Counted from the first letter of the stretch, positions 31,402 through 41,331 are shown. The stretch: 64,000 nt of DNA from Streptococcus oralis subsp. dentisani (GCF_002096335.1 NZ_NCUW01000030.1:372001-436000), one strand, 5' to 3'. The notes: generated from the letters alone by a model not told the origin. A program made the numbers and translations.

Positions 31402-33303
31402 TTACACCTGCTCCGATAATTCTTCCCACTCAAGCATAGCTTCTTCCTGACGATGGCTGATTTTGTCCAGTTCAGTCTGCAATTCCATCAGTTTTTCAGC
31501 ATCGTTGGTTTCCAGCATTTGTTCAGAAATGGCTTGGCTTTGACTTTCTAACTCTTCGATTTCAGCCTCTAAACTCTCTATTTGTCGCATGAGCTTACGG
31601 GCTTCTTTCTGACTTTCTTTCTGAGCTTGGTAGTCATTAGCTGGACTTGCTTCTTTTGCTTGATTACTAGTTGAAACTTCTTCTGTCTGAGTCATTTCTA
31701 CTTCTGCTTTCTTTTCAACATAGTAATCGTAATCTCCAAGGTAGAGAGTTGATCCATTCTCTGACAATTCCAGTACATGAGTGGCTACACGATTGATAAA
31801 GTAACGGTCGTGACTAACAAACAACAAGGTTCCGTCAAAGTCGATCAAGGCATTTTCTAGCACTTCCTTACTGTCAATATCCAAGTGGTTAGTCGGCTCA
31901 TCAAGTATCAGGAAGTTGTTGTTTTCCATAGACAGTTTAGCAAGTAACAAACGAGCGCGTTCACCACCAGACAGCATTCCGACTGATTTTTTGACATCAT
32001 CACCAGAGAAGAGGAAGGCACCAAGGCGGTTGCGGATTTCAACTTCTGGTGTCAATTTAAAGTCATTCCAAAGTTCATCCAGAACAGTATTACTTGATGT
32101 TAGCTTGCTTTGAGTTTGATCATAGTAACCAAGCTCAACATTGGCGCCAAAGCGCTTTTCCCCCTTGATAAAAGGAATCTGACCCACGATAGATTTGATA
32201 AAGGTTGACTTGCCAATACCATTTGGACCAACTATGGCAACGGCATTCAATTTACGAAGGTCTAGGTTGATAGGTTGTGACAATATTTCCCCATCATAGC
32301 CAATAGCTGCATTTTCAACAGTCAAAACGACATTTCCTGACGTTTTTTCAGACTGGAAGGTCATATTGGCTGATTTCTTGCCAGCTTCAGGCTTGTCCAA
32401 ACGCTCCATTTTTTCCAATTGTTTCCGGCGAGATTGGGCACGTTTGGTTGTTGAAGCTCGTACTAGATTCCGATTGACGAAATCTTCCAGAGCAGCGATT
32501 TCCTTCTGTTGCTTTTCATAGTTTTTTGCCTCAGTAGCTAGCTTTTGCTCTTTTTGTTCAACAAAACGAGAATAATTTCCCACATAGCGATCCAAAGAAT
32601 GCTTGGTCAAATCGAGCGTAATTGTTGCAACCTTGTCCAAGAAATAACGGTCGTGACTGACAATAATGAGTGCGCCGCTATAGTTTACCAAGTAATTCTC
32701 TAGCCAGGCAATGGTTTCAATATCCAAGTGGTTAGTTGGCTCGTCCAATACCAAGAGATTGGGCTTTTCAAGGAGCATTTTTGCCAGTGCCAGACGAGTG
32801 TTTTGACCACCTGAAAGTTCAGCAATTTTCATCTGCCACATAGTCTCGTCAAACTTGAAACCATTCAAGATAGCGCGGATATCAGCTTCGTAGGTAAAGC
32901 CACCAGCCTGACGGAAATTCTCTGATAAACGATCATAATCCGCCATTAGTTTATCTAGATCTTCACCAGACTTTTCACCCATCTCCAACTCCATCTGACG
33001 CAGTTGTTTCTCCGTACGGCGTAGATCATCAAAGACATGGAGCATTTCATCATAAATGGTATTTTCAGACTCAAAACGGCTATCTTGGGCTAGGTAAGAC
33101 AGAGAAATATCTTTTTTCTTATTGATTTCTCCACTAGTTGGCTCCTCTTCCCCAACCAAAATCTTTAAAAGAGTAGACTTACCTGCACCATTTTTCCCAA
33201 CAAGAGCAATTCGGTCTCGTTCATCTACCTGCAGATTAATATTATCAAAAAGAACCTCACCAGCAAAAGATCGTTCAATTTTATTAGCTTGTAAAATAAT
33301 CAT
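31402..33303 (-). CDS. ABC-F family ATPase (ribosome-associated, Uup/YdiF type)
   Basis: 633 residues with two ABC domains and no membrane segments. Walker A GKNGAGKST (about 36-44) and GPNGIGKST, signatures LSGGQNTRLALAKMLL and LSGGERARLLLAKLS, Walker B LLVLDEPTNHLD and FLILDEPTNHLD. The interdomain linker is rich in Lys/Arg (P-site tRNA-interaction motif region) and a C-terminal coiled coil (SQKEARKLMRQIESLEAEIE) recalls Uup/YdiF. ABC-F proteins relieve stalled ribosomes or give antibiotic protection. The ATG lacks a Shine-Dalgarno and follows a TAAAAT box by six bases. Confidence 0.92.
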   Translation of the reverse strand: MIILQANKIERSFAGEVLFDNINLQVDERDRIALVGKNGAGKSTLLKILVGEEEPTSGEINKKKDISLSYLAQDSRFESENTIYDEMLHVFDDLRRTEKQLRQMELEMGEKSGEDLDKLMADYDRLSENFRQAGGFTYEADIRAILNGFKFDETMWQMKIAELSGGQNTRLALAKMLLEKPNLLVLDEPTNHLDIETIAWLENYLVNYSGALIIVSHDRYFLDKVATITLDLTKHSLDRYVGNYSRFVEQKEQKLATEAKNYEKQQKEIAALEDFVNRNLVRASTTKRAQSRRKQLEKMERLDKPEAGKKSANMTFQSEKTSGNVVLTVENAAIGYDGEILSQPINLDLRKLNAVAIVGPNGIGKSTFIKSIVGQIPFIKGEKRFGANVELGYYDQTQSKLTSSNTVLDELWNDFKLTPEVEIRNRLGAFLFSGDDVKKSVGMLSGGERARLLLAKLSMENNNFLILDEPTNHLDIDSKEVLENALIDFDGTLLFVSHDRYFINRVATHVLELSENGSTLYLGDYDYYVEKKAEVEMTQTEEVSTSNQAKEASPANDYQAQKESQKEARKLMRQIESLEAEIEELESQSQAISEQMLETNDAEKLMELQTELDKISHRQEEAMLEWEELSEQV

Positions 33304-33338
33304 ATCTCTATTTTACTATCTTTTTCTCTTTTGCACAA
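33304..33338 (-). promoter_or_regulatory. Predicted leaderless promoter of the ABC-F gene
   Basis: Minus strand: -10 TAAAAT (33310-33315), six bases, then ATG (33301-33303). A weak -35 TTGTGC (33333-33338) lies 17 nt upstream. The -10 is preceded by TAG, so this one is not an extended -10. Confidence 0.5.
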
Positions 33339-33344
33339 TTGCAA

Positions 33345-33375
33345 CGAAAAAAGTTCGAGTCATAAACTCGAACCT
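33345..33375 (-). terminator. Terminator of the DUF5105 lipoprotein gene
   Basis: GTTCGAGT (33353-33360) and ACTCGAAC (33366-33373), 5-nt loop, then TTTTTTC on the minus strand. Confidence 0.85.
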
Positions 33376-33381
33376 TTCATC

Positions 33382-34536
33382 TTAGTATCCAATGCCTCCA
33401 CGGAATGTGCGAGCCATATCTTTCAATTCATAGTTTTTAGAAGAGGTATCGATGGTCCATTTTCCATCTTTCTTAGTCATTTTAATTTCATAACCCTCTT
33501 TCTTCATGTTATCACTAGTGTCTAGAGGAGTTGAATCAAATTGACTCGGTGCATTTTCTAAAATGTATTTTTCACCAGCTTTCATAGCTTCAGAGTAGTT
33601 GCTATATTTACCTTTGTTTTCTTCGTAGAATTTACGGCTCAATTCATAAACATTCAAGTTATCCAAGTCGATTGTTTCTGGTCTAACATAAACAACAGCA
33701 TAGTCTGGTAAGTATGTCTTCACCTTGTAATCAACTTTTGCTCTCTTAGCATTTGCTTTGATGTAGGCATCTGCGAATGTTCTAAGTTCTGAATCAGACG
33801 GTTTGTAGTTATAGAAGCCTTTTCCGAACGATTCTGTAAATTTCTTGATAAACTCTTCTTTATCAGCTTTCGCATCGTTTGTGAATTCAGCACTATTATC
33901 AGAAGATTTTTTATCATCAGCAAGCGCAACAACTTGTGACTTATTATCAGTAGCACTTAGGTTCGTTCCACCACCAGAACTTTCCCCATTAAGGTAAACA
34001 GCATCGACATATTTTTTCATTACATCTTTCGCTTCATCAATATTGTCTTCATACTGACTTGGATCCACCTTGATTGCTACATCGTTATTCTTTTTAGAAT
34101 TTTCTTTGATGTCATCGTAAAAGCTAGGCGCGAAGTGAAGTTCATACTTAGCATTCTTGTCAACCTCATACACTACATAACCAGCAACGCTCTTTCCTTT
34201 AGAAAGACTGTCTCCATATGACATAAACTTAGTTTTACTGTCGCTTTCGTGGATTTGAATTGGTTGTAATTTTTCATCTTTTTCATTATAAAGCGTAATA
34301 TCTTGGCTAGTAAAACTAAACTGTTTATCACGATTGTTCTTGATTTCGACTTGAAGTGCAAGGTAGCTTGAAGATGAATCTTCGTCTTTAGGCAATACAA
34401 ACATACCGTCTTTTACAGAAACTTCAAAGTTTGAGTTCGAGGCAGTACCATTGTCGCTTGCTTTTTTTTGAGCTCCACAGGCAACAAGTGCTAAAGCTGA
34501 TAAAAGCAAAGCAGAATGCTTAAGAATTTTTTTCAT
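33382..34536 (-). CDS. DUF5105-type surface lipoprotein
   Basis: 384 residues. Signal peptide with lipobox ALVAC (Cys20), then a DUF4352-like beta domain (VKDGMFVLPKDEDSSSSYLA to about 150), a Ser/Asp/Gly-rich linker (GGGTNLSATDNKSQVV), and a C-terminal domain of the DUF5105 type (about 215-384; DYAVVYVRPETIDLDN, KDGKWTIDTSSKNYELKDM). Function unknown; members are common streptococcal cell-surface lipoproteins. It has its own promoter and terminator, so it is a single-gene unit. Confidence 0.82.
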   Translation of the reverse strand: MKKILKHSALLLSALALVACGAQKKASDNGTASNSNFEVSVKDGMFVLPKDEDSSSSYLALQVEIKNNRDKQFSFTSQDITLYNEKDEKLQPIQIHESDSKTKFMSYGDSLSKGKSVAGYVVYEVDKNAKYELHFAPSFYDDIKENSKKNNDVAIKVDPSQYEDNIDEAKDVMKKYVDAVYLNGESSGGGTNLSATDNKSQVVALADDKKSSDNSAEFTNDAKADKEEFIKKFTESFGKGFYNYKPSDSELRTFADAYIKANAKRAKVDYKVKTYLPDYAVVYVRPETIDLDNLNVYELSRKFYEENKGKYSNYSEAMKAGEKYILENAPSQFDSTPLDTSDNMKKEGYEIKMTKKDGKWTIDTSSKNYELKDMARTFRGGIGY

Positions 34537-34945
34537 AATGGATTCTCCTTTAATGATTTACTATATTTTACCATACGCACTATAAAATTCAAAACAGAAA
34601 CCAGATATTTTCAAAATATCTTAAATTTATAGAGTTTTACATTAAATTTTTCTATACCTTCATTTGATACATTAAAGAATTCTTTATAAAATAAATAGAA
34701 TATAACAATATTTACGATTTATTTTATTTAAAATCCCACAAAAATACTATAACTTTTAATATTTTTAAAAATTAGATAATTGATATTCATCCCTAACTTA
34801 GTATAAGTAAGCATGGTACCCACCATTTTCCCGCTAAAGTGCATAAGTAAATTTCCTACATTTTAAGTTATGCTAACGTTTTACTAAAATGTCAAATCGT
34901 GATATAATGAAAGCGATTAAAGCAAATAAACAAAGGAGACACTCT
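34537..34945. promoter_or_regulatory. AT-rich divergent spacer between the DUF5105 lipoprotein and pgm
   Basis: 409 nt, no gene. Lipoprotein side (minus): -35 TTTGAA (34588-34593), 17 nt, -10 TAAAAT (34565-34570). pgm side (plus): -35 TTTACT (34880-34885), 17 nt, TGATATAAT (-10 at 34903-34908), about 31-nt leader, AAAGGAG site. In between (34600-34870) the sequence is very AT-rich, with an ATGGT/ACCAT dyad near 34814-34827; I see no known operator. Confidence 0.65.
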
Positions 34946-36664
34946 ATGACTTACCAAGAAAATTATCAAAAATGGCTCGATTTTGCTGATCTTCCAGACT
35001 ACCTTCGTCAAGATTTGGAAAATATGGACGAAAAAACAAAGGAAGATGCCTTTTATACCAATCTTGAATTTGGTACTGCTGGTATGCGTGGTTTGATTGG
35101 TGCTGGTACAAACCGCATCAACATCTACGTTGTTCGTCAAGCTACCGAAGGTTTGGCTCGTTTGATTGAATCAAAAGGTGGAAATGAAAAAGAACGTGGT
35201 GTGGCAATTGCCTACGATAGCCGTCACTTCTCACCTGAGTTTGCCTTTGAATCTGCTGCAGTTCTTGCTAAACACGGTATCAAATCTTACGTATTTGAAA
35301 GCCTTCGTCCAACTCCAGAACTGTCATTTGCAGTTCGTCACCTCAACTGTTTCGCAGGTATCATGATTACTGCCAGCCATAACCCTGCTCCATTTAACGG
35401 TTACAAGGTTTACGGAGAAGACGGTGGACAAATGCCTCCACACGATGCAGACGCTTTGACTACTTATATTCGTGCTATCGAAAATCCATTCGCTGTGGAA
35501 GTTGCTGATGTCGAAGCTGAAAAAGCTTCTGGCTTGATTGAAGTTATCGGCGAAGCTGTTGATGCAGAATACCTTAAAGAAGTTAAAGACGTAAACATCA
35601 ACCCAACCTTGATTGAAGAATTCGGTAAAGACATGAAGATTGTCTACACACCACTTCATGGTACGGGTGAAATGTTGGCTCGTCGTGCTCTTGCTCAAGC
35701 AGGATTTGACTCTGTTCAAGTTGTTGAAGCACAAGCAACTGCAGACCCAGACTTCTCAACTGTAAAATCTCCAAACCCAGAAAGCCAAGCAGCCTTCGCC
35801 CTTGCTGAAGAACTTGGTCGTCAAGTTGGTGCAGATGTGCTTGTTGCAACTGACCCTGACGCTGACCGTGTTGGTGTTGAAGTTCTTCAAAAAGATGGAA
35901 GCTACCTCAACCTTTCAGGTAACCAAATCGGTGCTATCATGGCTAAGTACATCTTGGAAGCACACAAAAATGCTGGAACTCTTCCTGAAAATGCAGCCCT
36001 TTGCAAATCAATTGTATCAACTGACTTGGTAACGAAGATTGCTGAAAGCTACGGCGCAACCATGTTCAACGTTTTGACAGGTTTCAAATTTATCGCTGAA
36101 AAAATCCAAGAATTTGAAGAAAAACACAATCACACTTACATGATGGGATTTGAAGAAAGCTTCGGTTACTTGATTAAACCATTCGTACGTGATAAAGATG
36201 CTATTCAAGCTGTTCTTGTCGTTGCTGAACTTGCTGCCTACTACCGTTCACGTGGTTTGACACTTGCTGATGGTATCGAAGAAATCTACAAAGAATACGG
36301 CTACTACGCTGAAAAGACAATCTCTGTTACCCTTTCTGGTGTTGATGGTGCAGAACAAATCAAAGCCATTATGGCTAAGTTCCGTAACAATGCTCCAAAA
36401 GAATGGAACACAACAGCTATCACTGTCGTAGAAGACTTCAAGGCTCAAACTGCTACTGCTGCTGACGGTACTGTTACAAACTTGACAACTCCTCCAAGTG
36501 ATGTTTTGAAATACACACTTGCTGACGGTTCATGGATTGCAGTTCGCCCTTCAGGTACAGAACCAAAAATCAAGTTCTACATTGCAGTTGTAGGGGAAAC
36601 AAACGAAGAATCACAAGCTAAGATTGCTAACATCGAAGCAGAAATCAATGCTTTTGTAAAATAA
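34946..36664 (+). CDS. pgm: Phosphoglucomutase
   Basis: 572 residues, alpha-D-phosphohexomutase family; interconverts glucose-6-phosphate and glucose-1-phosphate, supplying GlgC and capsule or cell-wall precursors. Active-site serine loop GIMITASHNPAPFNGYKVY, metal loop ATDPDADRVGVE, sugar-binding GFEESFGY and the C-terminal phosphate loop VRPSGTEPKIKFY. I start at the ATG 34946 after AAAGGAG; upstream in-frame codons lie before the promoter -10 and cannot be translated. Highly biased codons indicate strong expression. Confidence 0.96.
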   Translation: MTYQENYQKWLDFADLPDYLRQDLENMDEKTKEDAFYTNLEFGTAGMRGLIGAGTNRINIYVVRQATEGLARLIESKGGNEKERGVAIAYDSRHFSPEFAFESAAVLAKHGIKSYVFESLRPTPELSFAVRHLNCFAGIMITASHNPAPFNGYKVYGEDGGQMPPHDADALTTYIRAIENPFAVEVADVEAEKASGLIEVIGEAVDAEYLKEVKDVNINPTLIEEFGKDMKIVYTPLHGTGEMLARRALAQAGFDSVQVVEAQATADPDFSTVKSPNPESQAAFALAEELGRQVGADVLVATDPDADRVGVEVLQKDGSYLNLSGNQIGAIMAKYILEAHKNAGTLPENAALCKSIVSTDLVTKIAESYGATMFNVLTGFKFIAEKIQEFEEKHNHTYMMGFEESFGYLIKPFVRDKDAIQAVLVVAELAAYYRSRGLTLADGIEEIYKEYGYYAEKTISVTLSGVDGAEQIKAIMAKFRNNAPKEWNTTAITVVEDFKAQTATAADGTVTNLTTPPSDVLKYTLADGSWIAVRPSGTEPKIKFYIAVVGETNEESQAKIANIEAEINAFVK

Positions 36665-36672
36665 AATCCTAT

Positions 36673-36705
36673 AAAAGATGAGACCAGCCAATCTCATCTT
36701 TTTTT
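36673..36705 (+). terminator. pgm terminator
   Basis: AAAGATGAGA (36674-36683) and TCTCATCTTT (36692-36701), 8-nt loop, followed by T7. Confidence 0.85.
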
Positions 36706-36775
36706 CGTATCAAATCCGAGCAATTTTAGAAACTTTGTGGCATACTAGTTTTATCAAAAAAAGAGAGGTATTCTT

Positions 36776-37123
36776 ATGAATCAGTTTTTAGAAGATATTA
36801 AAGACCTTGAAGTGACTACTGTTGCCCGTGCCCAAGAAGCACTTGATAATAAAGAAACAGCGACCTTCTTCATCGGTCGCAAAACTTGTCCTTACTGCCG
36901 TAAATTTGCTGGCACATTGGCAGGTGTCCTAGCTGAAACCAAAGCTCACATCTACTTCATCAACAGTGAAGAACCAAGCCAACTCAATGAGTTACAAGAA
37001 TTCCGCTCACGCTATGGAATCCCAACTGTTCCGGGATTCGTTCATGTTGCTGATGGTCAAATCACTGTCCGTTGCGACTCTTCAATGTCAGCACAAGAAA
37101 TCAAAGAATTTGCAGGATTGTAA
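36776..37123 (+). CDS. Thioredoxin-like protein (bacteriocin transport accessory type)
   Basis: 115 residues, thioredoxin fold with the redox motif KTCPYCRKF (CPYC, at about 41-44). Annotated in streptococci as a bacteriocin transport accessory (Bta) protein, though a general dithiol role is as likely. No signal peptide, so cytoplasmic. It has an extended-type -10 (TGGCATACT) about 30 nt upstream and a GAGAGGT site. It ends in a terminator shared with the convergent vicX. Confidence 0.85.
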   Translation: MNQFLEDIKDLEVTTVARAQEALDNKETATFFIGRKTCPYCRKFAGTLAGVLAETKAHIYFINSEEPSQLNELQEFRSRYGIPTVPGFVHVADGQITVRCDSSMSAQEIKEFAGL

Positions 37124-37126
37124 AAT

Positions 37127-37162
37127 ATATAAAAAAGAAGGCACTCGCCTTCTTTTTTATAT
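37127..37162. terminator. Bidirectional terminator between bta-like gene and vicX
   Basis: Perfect 16-bp stem: ATATAAAAAAGAAGGC and GCCTTCTTTTTTATAT, loop ACTC. It works on both strands. The vicX stop codon (37157-37159) lies inside the stem. Confidence 0.9.
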
Positions 37163-37966
37163 ATCTGTCAATGGTGTTGCGGTATCTGGGGAAGTGTCGT
37201 AAACCTTAAAGTCAACGCCTACTCCCAGATCAGCTTGAGCTAGCTGATTGACCATGGTCATATGAGCCAGCTCCTTGATATTGTTCTCTTTGGACAAGTG
37301 ACCAAGGTAGATCTTCTTGGTACGATTTCCCATGGTACGAATCATAGCCTCAGCACCGTCTTCGTTAGAAAGGTGACCGAGATCAGAGAGGATTCGCTGT
37401 TTGAGACGCCAAGCGTAAGAACCTGCTCGCAAAATCTCCACATCGTGGTTGGACTCGATAAGATAACCGTCAGCATTCTCGACAATTCCTGCCATACGAT
37501 CACTAACATAACCTGTATCGGTCAACATGACAAAACTCTTGTCGTCTTTCATAAAGCGATAAAACTGGGGTGCTGCGGCATCATGACTAACCCCAAAACT
37601 CTCGATGTCGATATCACCAAAAGTTTTGGTTTTTCCCATTTCAAAAATGTGTTTCTGCGATGAATCCACTTTACCGAGGTACTTGCTATTTTCCATAGCC
37701 TGCCAAGTCTTTTCATTGGCGTAAAGGTCCATACCATATTTGCGAGCCAATACACCAACTCCATGGATATGGTCTGAATGCTCATGCGTAATCAAAATCG
37801 CATCCAAATCTTCAGGTTTACGATTGATTTCACTCAAGAGACTGGTAATTTTCTTACCCGACAAGCCTGCATCCACTAAAATTTTTTTTTTTGGCGTTTC
37901 CAGATAAAAGGAATTTCCACTGGAACCTGATGCTAAAATACTGTATTTAAAGCCTATTTCACTCAT
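37157..37966 (-). CDS. vicX: WalJ/VicX metallo-beta-lactamase-fold protein
   Basis: 269 residues. Metal-binding THEHSDHIHG (about 60-69) with further ligands around FGVSHDAAAPQFY and LIESNHD; MBL-fold phosphodiesterase/nuclease-like, RNase Z-related. Third gene of the vicRKX operon; its start follows the vicK stop by one base. In pneumococci it is linked to control of vic signalling and competence; in Bacillus (YycJ/WalJ) to coordination of division with replication. The stop codon lies within a strong bidirectional terminator stem. Confidence 0.95.
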   Translation of the reverse strand: MSEIGFKYSILASGSSGNSFYLETPKKKILVDAGLSGKKITSLLSEINRKPEDLDAILITHEHSDHIHGVGVLARKYGMDLYANEKTWQAMENSKYLGKVDSSQKHIFEMGKTKTFGDIDIESFGVSHDAAAPQFYRFMKDDKSFVMLTDTGYVSDRMAGIVENADGYLIESNHDVEILRAGSYAWRLKQRILSDLGHLSNEDGAEAMIRTMGNRTKKIYLGHLSKENNIKELAHMTMVNQLAQADLGVGVDFKVYDTSPDTATPLTDI

Positions 37967-37967
37967 T

Positions 37968-39317
37968 CTAGTCTTCTATTTCGTCCTCCCATATTTCTTC
38001 TTTTACGGCATCCTTATCATAAGGGAGCACAATGGTAAAGGTTGATCCCTTACCGTATTCACTCTTAGCCCAAATAAAGCCATTGTGCTGTTTGATGATT
38101 TCTTTGGCGATGGCTAGACCTAGACCAGTTCCACCTTGAGCACGACTTCTTGCACGATCTACACGGTAAAAACGATCGAAAATCTTCGGTAAATCTTGTT
38201 TTGGAATACCTAGACCTTGGTCTTTGATGGATAAAATCATCTGGTCATCAGTGGTTTTCATGCTGACAGTGATTTTCCCACCATCTGGTGAGTACTTGAT
38301 AGCATTGTTGAGAATATTATCAATCACTTGGGTCATTTTATCGGTATCAATCTCAATCCAAACTGAGTTAATTGAGTAATCTCTAACCAACTCATATTTT
38401 TTCTCGTCATCCTGACTTCTCATCTTATCAAAGCGGTTGAGAATAAAGGTGATAAATGCCGTAAAGTTAATCAACTCCACATCCAGTCGAGTGGTCGCAT
38501 TATCAATGCGAGAGAGATGCAAGAGATCTGTCACCATCCGCATCATACGGTTGGTTTCATCGAGCGAAACATTGATAAAATCAGGGGCTACAGGATCATA
38601 CAAGGCCCCCTCGTCCAAGGCTTCAAGATAAGATTTAACACTGGTCAAAGGAGTTCTCAACTCATGACTCACGTTTGAAACAAAGAGTCTCCGTTCACGT
38701 TCTTCCTTCTCCTGCTCAGTTGTATCATGTAAAACAGCAACCAAACCAGAGATGAAGCCAGACTCTCGGCGAACCAGAGCGAAACGTACACGAAGGCTTA
38801 GGTATTCACCATTGGCATCCTGAGAGTCAATCATCAACTCAGGAATCTGTGTAATCAGGTCACGCAGTTCATACTCATCTTCTAGTTTAAGCAATTCTAG
38901 AATACTTTTGTTGAGGACGTCTTCTTTCTGCACACCTAGCTGTTTCTTAGCCATGTCGTTAATCATGGTAATCTGGCCACGACGATTGGTCGCAAGAACT
39001 CCATCTGTCATATAAGAAAGAATACTGTTAAGCCTTTTTGATTCTTGCTCCAGATTTTCCTGCGTTAACCGAATAACCTCAGACAAATCATTTAGATTAT
39101 TGGTGATGTTGGTAATTTCAGAGCTTCCTTGCGTATCCAAAACTCGAGAATAATCCCCTGCAATCAAATCCTTAACCTTTTGATTTATCTCTTTTAAGCG
39201 TTTATTATCTCGGCGATTTTCTAGCAATAGTAAGGTAACCACCAAGATAAAGCCGACTAAAATCAAGATAAAGATAAAATCTCTGTTCAGAATACTTTGT
39301 TTAATTGCTTCAATCAT
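37968..39317 (-). CDS. vicK: Sensor histidine kinase WalK/VicK
   Basis: 449 residues. One N-terminal membrane segment ([20 protein letters not shown], about 13-32) and almost no external part, which is the streptococcal form; staphylococcal and Bacillus WalK have two TMs and an external domain. Then HAMP, a PAS domain ([16 protein letters not shown]), the phospho-acceptor helix [20 protein letters not shown] (His about 218), and ATPase boxes [15 protein letters not shown] and GGTGLGLAI. Phosphorylates VicR to adjust cell-wall hydrolases. It overlaps vicR by 8 nt. Confidence 0.97.
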   Translation of the reverse strand: MIEAIKQSILNRDFIFILILVGFILVVTLLLLENRRDNKRLKEINQKVKDLIAGDYSRVLDTQGSSEITNITNNLNDLSEVIRLTQENLEQESKRLNSILSYMTDGVLATNRRGQITMINDMAKKQLGVQKEDVLNKSILELLKLEDEYELRDLITQIPELMIDSQDANGEYLSLRVRFALVRRESGFISGLVAVLHDTTEQEKEERERRLFVSNVSHELRTPLTSVKSYLEALDEGALYDPVAPDFINVSLDETNRMMRMVTDLLHLSRIDNATTRLDVELINFTAFITFILNRFDKMRSQDDEKKYELVRDYSINSVWIEIDTDKMTQVIDNILNNAIKYSPDGGKITVSMKTTDDQMILSIKDQGLGIPKQDLPKIFDRFYRVDRARSRAQGGTGLGLAIAKEIIKQHNGFIWAKSEYGKGSTFTIVLPYDKDAVKEEIWEDEIED

Positions 39318-40014
39318 TATTTCTCATATAGTAGCCAACACCACGACGGGTGAGGATATACTCTGGACGGCTTGGAGTATCTTCAATCTTTTCACGCAAG
39401 CGTCGGATGGTCACGTCCACTGTGCGAACATCACCAAAATAATCATAGCCCCAAACAGTCTCAAGCAAGTGTTCACGCGTAATCACTTGACCAATATGGG
39501 AAGCTAGGTGATATAAAAGCTCAAACTCACGGTGGGTCAAATCTAATTCCTCGCCATATTTTTTGGCCACGTAAGCGTCGGGCAGAATTTCCAAATCGCC
39601 AATATGTAGGGGTTGGGATTTCTTTTCATCAGACTCTTGACTATCTGAAGAAAGGTCTGTACGACGGAGTAAAGCCTTGACACGCGCCTGCAACTCACGG
39701 TTTGAAAATGGCTTGGTCACATAATCATCTGCTCCTAGCTCTAAACCGATAACCTTATCAAATTCACTATCCTTAGCTGAGAGCATAATGATAGGCACAC
39801 TACTCGTCTTACGAATGGCTTTGGCCACTTCTAAACCATCGATTTCAGGGAGCATCAAGTCTAGAATAATAATATCTGGTTGCTCTGCTTCAAATAGCTC
39901 AATTGCCTCACGACCATTAAAGGCTGTTACAACTTCGTAACCTTCCTTGGTCATATTGAACTTAATAATATCTGAGATTGGTTTCTCATCATCTACAACT
40001 AATATTTTTTTCAT
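39310..40014 (-). CDS. vicR: Response regulator WalR/VicR
   Basis: 234 residues, OmpR/PhoB class. Receiver domain with phospho-acceptor Asp in [13 protein letters not shown] (about 52) and Lys in [13 protein letters not shown]-terminal winged helix ([33 protein letters not shown]). Essential regulator of murein hydrolases such as PcsB in streptococci. First gene of vicRKX; TGTTATAAT (-10 at 40036-40041) and AAAAGGTGA precede it. A TTGACA seen further upstream overlaps the mutY end and is too far to pair with this -10. Confidence 0.97.
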   Translation of the reverse strand: MKKILVVDDEKPISDIIKFNMTKEGYEVVTAFNGREAIELFEAEQPDIIILDLMLPEIDGLEVAKAIRKTSSVPIIMLSAKDSEFDKVIGLELGADDYVTKPFSNRELQARVKALLRRTDLSSDSQESDEKKSQPLHIGDLEILPDAYVAKKYGEELDLTHREFELLYHLASHIGQVITREHLLETVWGYDYFGDVRTVDVTIRRLREKIEDTPSRPEYILTRRGVGYYMRNND

Positions 40015-40076
40015 ATGTTCACCTTTTCTCTATCTATTATAACAAAAAAATGCAAAGAAGGCACAAATGGCTACTG

Positions 40077-41249
40077 TCAACCCTCATCTTCAAGAGCTAT
40101 TTTATAAGCCTGCCAAATCTTTTGTTGAGGTTTAGCGAGTGGGTAGTCAGAAAACTCCTGAGGGGAAATCCAACGAATTTCTCTATCAGAAAACTGTTTT
40201 GATTCTGTCACCTGACCTGCTAGGATTTGAATATGCCATTTACGATGACTAAAGACATGCTTGACTTGATCAAAAACTTGATGGGACCAATTAACTTCTA
40301 AATCATAATCCTGCTCAAAACTTTCTTGGGGGGTTGGACCGAAAGCATCGCTTTTTTCAGCAACCTGAGCAAATAGATTCAGCTGTTCCTCTTCCTGTGA
40401 AAACTCCTCTACTTCTATCAATGGAAAATGCCAAAAACCAGCTAGCAGTTTCTCACTTTCATTTTTCTCTAGTAAATATTGACCTCGATCATTGCGCACA
40501 ACCAAGGCCTTGAGATAGATTGGAAGAGGCTTTTTCTTGGGTTCTTTAATCGGATAACGATCCATAGTTCCATTCTGATACGCTGCACTAAATTCCTTAA
40601 CAGGACTTTCTTCTGGTCGAGGATTAACTGGAGCCTCTATATCAGAGCCTAGGTCCATCAAGGCTTGATTAAAGTCTCCCGGCCGCTCTGGATCAATCAA
40701 GATTTCCATCATAGCTTGGAAAATCTTTCGATTGCTGGGAACTCCGATATCATAGTTGACCTCAAACAGGCGTGCCAAAACTCGCATGACATTGCCATCA
40801 ACTGCTGGCTCGGGTAGATTAAAAGCGATACTAGAAATAGCTCCTGCAGTATAGGGGCCAATCCCTTTCAAGCTAGAAATTCCTTCGTAAGTGTTTGGAA
40901 ATGTCCCTTCAAAGTCAACCATAATTTGCTGAGCCGCAGCCTGCATATTACGCACCCTAGAATAATAACCTAACCCCTCCCATGCTTTCAACAAACGCTC
41001 CTCAGGCGCTTTTGCCAAACTTTCAACAGTTGGAAACCAGTCCAAGAATCGTTCGTAGTAGGGAATGACCGTATCTACTCTAGTCTGCTGGAGCATAATT
41101 TCAGAAACCCAGATATGATAAGGATTTTTACTTCTACGCCATGGTAAATCCCGTTTGTTTTCATCGTACCAGTTGAGGAGTTTCTCACGAAAAGAGAAAA
41201 TCTTCTCCTCTGGCCACATGTCAACACCGTATTCTTTCAAATCTAACAT
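40077..41249 (-). CDS. mutY: Adenine DNA glycosylase MutY lacking the iron-sulfur cysteines
   Basis: 390 residues; removes adenine opposite 8-oxoguanine. Catalytic Glu in VSEIMLQQTRV, HhH motif KGIGPYTAGAI, catalytic Asp in AVDGNVMRVLAR, and a C-terminal NUDIX-like MutT domain (YLLEKNESEKLLAGFWHFPL). The [4Fe-4S] loop that normally follows has lost all four cysteines (DLGSDIEAPVNPRPEESPVK). Cluster-free MutYs are known in some lactic-acid bacteria and relatives. ATG 41247-41249 has no Shine-Dalgarno and follows TGTTATACT by six bases. Functional partner of mutX and ung. Confidence 0.94.
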   Translation of the reverse strand: MLDLKEYGVDMWPEEKIFSFREKLLNWYDENKRDLPWRRSKNPYHIWVSEIMLQQTRVDTVIPYYERFLDWFPTVESLAKAPEERLLKAWEGLGYYSRVRNMQAAAQQIMVDFEGTFPNTYEGISSLKGIGPYTAGAISSIAFNLPEPAVDGNVMRVLARLFEVNYDIGVPSNRKIFQAMMEILIDPERPGDFNQALMDLGSDIEAPVNPRPEESPVKEFSAAYQNGTMDRYPIKEPKKKPLPIYLKALVVRNDRGQYLLEKNESEKLLAGFWHFPLIEVEEFSQEEEQLNLFAQVAEKSDAFGPTPQESFEQDYDLEVNWSHQVFDQVKHVFSHRKWHIQILAGQVTESKQFSDREIRWISPQEFSDYPLAKPQQKIWQAYKIALEDEG

Positions 41250-41264
41250 ATATCTAGTATAACA
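41250..41264 (-). promoter_or_regulatory. Predicted leaderless promoter of mutY
   Basis: Minus strand: TGT (41262-41264), TATACT (41256-41261), six bases, ATG. Same geometry as upstream of the YueI-like gene. Confidence 0.6.
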
Positions 41265-41295
41265 TAGAAGGTTCCAACTGTCCTTTTCTTAGCGC

Positions 41296-41330
41296 TAAAA
41301 AGCCTCTTCCCAAAGGAAAGAGGCCTTTTT
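41296..41330 (-). terminator. pta terminator
   Basis: AAAAAGCCTCTTCCC pairs with GGAAAGAGGCCTTTTT around a short loop (41297-41330), with Ts on the minus strand. It ends the relQ-nadK-rluD-pta operon. Confidence 0.8.
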
Positions 41331-41331
41331 C

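Noticed and set aside
34889-34945. N-terminal extension of pgm (MSNRDIMKAIK...)
   Set aside because: Its first codons lie upstream of the promoter -10 at 34903-34908, so they are not transcribed; the ATG at 34946 has the ribosome binding site.
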